Positions 62,098-64,000 of a DNA stretch of 64,000 bases are shown here, piece by piece. Numbering within the stretch: position 1 is the first letter of the stretch; each line of letters begins with the position of its first letter. Origin of the DNA: Streptomyces guryensis. Lineage in GTDB: Bacteria; Actinomycetota; Actinomycetes; Streptomycetales; Streptomycetaceae. The position numbers and the translations under genes were made by a program. The notes below the pieces were generated by a model that worked only from the letters and a program-made list of their open reading frames with translations, searched no databases and was not told the origin of the DNA. The stretch spans positions 62,001-126,000 of the forward strand of contig NZ_JAJSBI010000001.1 in assembly GCF_021261325.1 (NCBI RefSeq), in the 5' to 3' direction.

Positions 62098-62146
62098 CCC
62101 GTGGACGGGGAGGCGATCTGGCCCGTGCTCGGCCGATCATGAGGGT

Positions 62147-63397
62147 ATGCCCGTAGTCACCATCCCCGGTTCCAAGTCCCTCACCGCCCGCGCGCTCTTC
62201 CTGGCGGCGGCGGCCGACGGAGTCACCACCCTCGTACGGCCCCTCCGCTCGGACGACACCGAGGGCTTCGCCGAGGGGCTGGTCCGGCTCGGGTATCGCG
62301 TCGGCCGGACCCGGGACGCCTGGCAGGTGGACGGCCGTCCGCAGGGCCCTTCGGTGAGTGAGGCGGACGTGTACTGCCGGGACGGCGCCACGACGGCCCG
62401 CTTCCTGCCGACGCTGGCGGCGGCGGGGCACGGCACGTACCGCTTCGACGCGTCGGCCCAGATGCGGCGCCGGCCGCTGCTGCCCCTGACCCGCGCCCTG
62501 CGCGACCTGGGGGTCGACCTGCGGCACGAGGAGGCGGAGGGACACCACCCGCTGACGGTGCGGGCGGCGGGGGTCGAGGGCGGCGAGGTGGTCCTGGACG
62601 CAGGGCAGTCCTCGCAGTACCTGACGGCGTTGTTGCTGCTGGGGCCGCTGACCCGGAAGGGCCTGCGGATCCGGGTCACCGATCTGGTGTCCGTCCCCTA
62701 TGTGGAGATCACGATCGCGATGATGCGGGAGTTCGGGGTGGCGGCGGAGCGGGAGGGCGATGTGTTCGTGGTCCCGCCGGGCGGCTACCGGGCGACCACG
62801 TACGCGATCGAGCCCGACGCGTCGACGGCCAGCTACTTCTTCGCGGCGGCCGCGGTGACCCCGGGCGCCGAGGTCACGGTGCCGGGGCTGGGCACGGGGG
62901 CGCTCCAGGGCGACCTCGGCTTCGTCGACGTGCTGCGGAGGATGGGCGCGGAGGTGTCGGTGCGCCCGGACGGTACGACGGTCAGGGGGACGGGGGTGCT
63001 GCGCGGCCTGACGGTCAACATGCGGGACATCTCGGACACGATGCCGACGCTGGCCGCGATCGCCCCGTTCGCGGACGGGCCGGTGCGGATCGAGGACGTG
63101 GCGAACACGCGGGTGAAGGAGTGCGACCGGCTGGAGGCCTGCGCGCAGAACCTGCGGCGACTGGGGGTGGAGGTGGAGACGGGCCCGGGCCGGATCGAGA
63201 TCCGGCCCGGGGTGCCGTCCGGAACCGGTGCGGAGATCACGACGCACGGCGACCACCGCATCGTCATGTCCTTCGCGGTCACCGGGCTGCGGGTGCCGGG
63301 TATTTCGTTCGACGACCCCGGCTGTGTACGGAAGACTTTCCCGGGCTTTCATGAGGCGTTCGCGGAGCTGAGGAGTGGGCTGGGGGATGACCGGTGA
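62147..63397 (+). CDS. EPSP synthase-like enolpyruvyl transferase (aroA paralogue)
   Basis: This is 416 residues. Key EPSP synthase features: PGSKSLTARA (Lys10, Ser11, Arg15), GQSSQYLTALLLLGPL, DISDTMPTLAAIAPFA (catalytic Asp), NTRVKECDRLE (catalytic Glu), HGDHRIVMSFAV and CVRKTFPGF. The PEP-contact loop reads CRDGATTARF (77-86), where Escherichia coli has GNAGTAMR: the usual Gly is Ala81 and the Asn is Asp79. The N-terminal strand is shorter than usual. It may serve shikimate metabolism as a second copy, or use another hydroxyl substrate, as NikO-type enolpyruvyl transferases do. Its end overlaps the next gene by 11 bases. Confidence 0.85.
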   Translation: MPVVTIPGSKSLTARALFLAAAADGVTTLVRPLRSDDTEGFAEGLVRLGYRVGRTRDAWQVDGRPQGPSVSEADVYCRDGATTARFLPTLAAAGHGTYRFDASAQMRRRPLLPLTRALRDLGVDLRHEEAEGHHPLTVRAAGVEGGEVVLDAGQSSQYLTALLLLGPLTRKGLRIRVTDLVSVPYVEITIAMMREFGVAAEREGDVFVVPPGGYRATTYAIEPDASTASYFFAAAAVTPGAEVTVPGLGTGALQGDLGFVDVLRRMGAEVSVRPDGTTVRGTGVLRGLTVNMRDISDTMPTLAAIAPFADGPVRIEDVANTRVKECDRLEACAQNLRRLGVEVETGPGRIEIRPGVPSGTGAEITTHGDHRIVMSFAVTGLRVPGISFDDPGCVRKTFPGFHEAFAELRSGLGDDR

Positions 63398-64000
63398 GCT
63401 GCGGGCCGTTCTCTTCGACTCGGGCGGTGTACTGATCCGTCCGGTCGGTGGACGCTGGAACCCGAGGGCCGACTTCGAGACGACGATCCTCGCGCACGAC
63501 CCGACGGTCACACCGGAGCGGTTCGCGCGGGCGATCGCCGCGGGGGAGGACTTCTTCGCCGCCTCGGAGTCGACGCCGGACTACGACGACTACCACCGGG
63601 TACTGCTGCGTGACCTGGGCCTGGAGCCGACTCCGGCGCTGCTCGCCGAACTGCTCCGAGAGGTTCCGGTGAACATGGTGCTCGAGACCTACCCCGACGT
63701 CGCAAAGACCCTGGCGGAGCTCCGCCACCGAGGCGTTCGCATGGCGGTCGTGTCGGACGCGTGGCCGGGGCTGGCCGAGGCCCACGACGAGCTGGGCATC
63801 GGCGGCTACTTCGAGGCGTACGCGATCTCGGCCGTCCTCGGTTGCCGCAAGCCGGACCCGCGGATGTACCGGCACGCGAGCGACGCGTTGGGGTTGCGGG
63901 CGGCGGAGTGCGTGTTCGTGGACGACGACCCGGAGCTGGTGGCGGCGGCGATCGAACTCGGTTATTCGGGGCGGGTGTTGTGCCGGGACGGGGCGGTGGC
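63387..64000 (+). CDS. HAD-family hydrolase (truncated by window end)
   Basis: ATG 63387 overlaps the end of the enolpyruvyl-transferase gene by 11 bases, so the two are coupled. 204 residues are visible and the frame is open at base 64000. Motif I is AVLFDSGGVLIRP (nucleophile Asp11, with Gly in place of the second Asp), motif II VVSDAWPG, motif III CRKPDPRMY, motif IV VFVDDDPELV. It is a HAD-IA phosphatase-like enzyme with a small cap near residues 22-90. The Gly at the acid position is common in some phosphatase and dehalogenase relatives. Substrate unknown; a product of the upstream enzyme is possible. Confidence 0.85.
   Translation, partial: MTGELRAVLFDSGGVLIRPVGGRWNPRADFETTILAHDPTVTPERFARAIAAGEDFFAASESTPDYDDYHRVLLRDLGLEPTPALLAELLREVPVNMVLETYPDVAKTLAELRHRGVRMAVVSDAWPGLAEAHDELGIGGYFEAYAISAVLGCRKPDPRMYRHASDALGLRAAECVFVDDDPELVAAAIELGYSGRVLCRDGAV

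Larger units (their letters stand above)
61617..62146. other. Divergent 530-base region before the GH3 and EPSP-synthase-like genes
   Basis: It holds the inverted repeat at 61658-61694 and one short open frame on the minus strand (61948-62097). The rest shows no gene, RNA or repeat that I can support. Confidence 0.5.

Noticed and set aside
1..64000. CRISPR arrays, prophage or insertion sequences
   Set aside because: No regularly spaced direct repeats, transposase, integrase or terminal inverted repeats were seen.

Overview
The window is high-GC actinobacterial DNA with Streptomyces gene content. The evidence is the cellobiose-uptake locus (cebR, cebEFG, bglC), the orn-adpA pair with a TTA codon in adpA, the desferrioxamine locus (desABCD, desE), many Tat or Sec exported hydrolases, and GTG and TTG starts. 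I recognise the gene order from Streptomyces core chromosomes. I see no phage, insertion sequence or CRISPR array.

Layout. 0-5 kb: end of a spermidine-synthase-like gene, a small anchored protein, a two-component system whose divergent promoter region holds two DnaA-box sequences, and a CBM2-GH18 chitinase. 5-11.3 kb: bglC-cebG-cebF-cebE and the divergent repressor cebR, with two CebR boxes. 11.3-17.5 kb: an imperfect 60-bp repeat, a kinase-like protein, a shortened GNAT, tRNA-His, orn, adpA, a universal stress protein and an acetate-transporter-family protein. 17.6-24 kb: glmS, a small protein, a Tat-exported metallophosphoesterase, a DUF4429 protein and a GH20 hexosaminidase with a DasR-like site. 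24-31.4 kb: desDCBA, a siderophore-interacting reductase and the ferrioxamine-binding lipoprotein desE, with two iron boxes; two identical 28-base repeats lie inverted around desDCBA and the reductase gene. 31.4-40 kb: a leucine/isovalerate catabolic operon (acyl-CoA dehydrogenase, HMG-CoA lyase, both methylcrotonyl-CoA carboxylase subunits), a divergent TetR regulator, a second acyl-CoA dehydrogenase and a TesB thioesterase. 40-47.5 kb: a phosphatase-like protein, a PucR regulator, an internally deleted sodium:solute symporter, agmatinase (speB), a ThDP enzyme and an alpha/beta-hydrolase-phosphotransferase fusion. 47.5-59.7 kb: a methyltransferase relic and mostly exported or membrane proteins, including endonuclease I, a GT39-like glycosyltransferase, a class-A-type serine hydrolase, a phytase-like protein, a fused double ABC exporter, a small secreted protein, an S37 tripeptidyl aminopeptidase and a lipoprotein. 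59.8-64 kb: a GH3 N-acetylglucosaminidase, a variant EPSP-synthase-like enzyme and the start of a HAD hydrolase.

How it fits together. The left half combines use of cellulose, chitin and N-acetylglucosamine with the developmental regulator AdpA and the amino-sugar enzyme GlmS. Three short operator families (CebR boxes, DasR-like sites, DmdR/IdeR iron boxes) can be read directly. Several genes appear eroded or rearranged: the symporter, the GNAT and the methyltransferase relic. The least conventional items are the hydrolase-phosphotransferase fusion, the EPSP-synthase paralogue with an altered PEP-site motif, the speB-ThDP gene pair, the paired DnaA boxes and the inverted repeats around the des genes.
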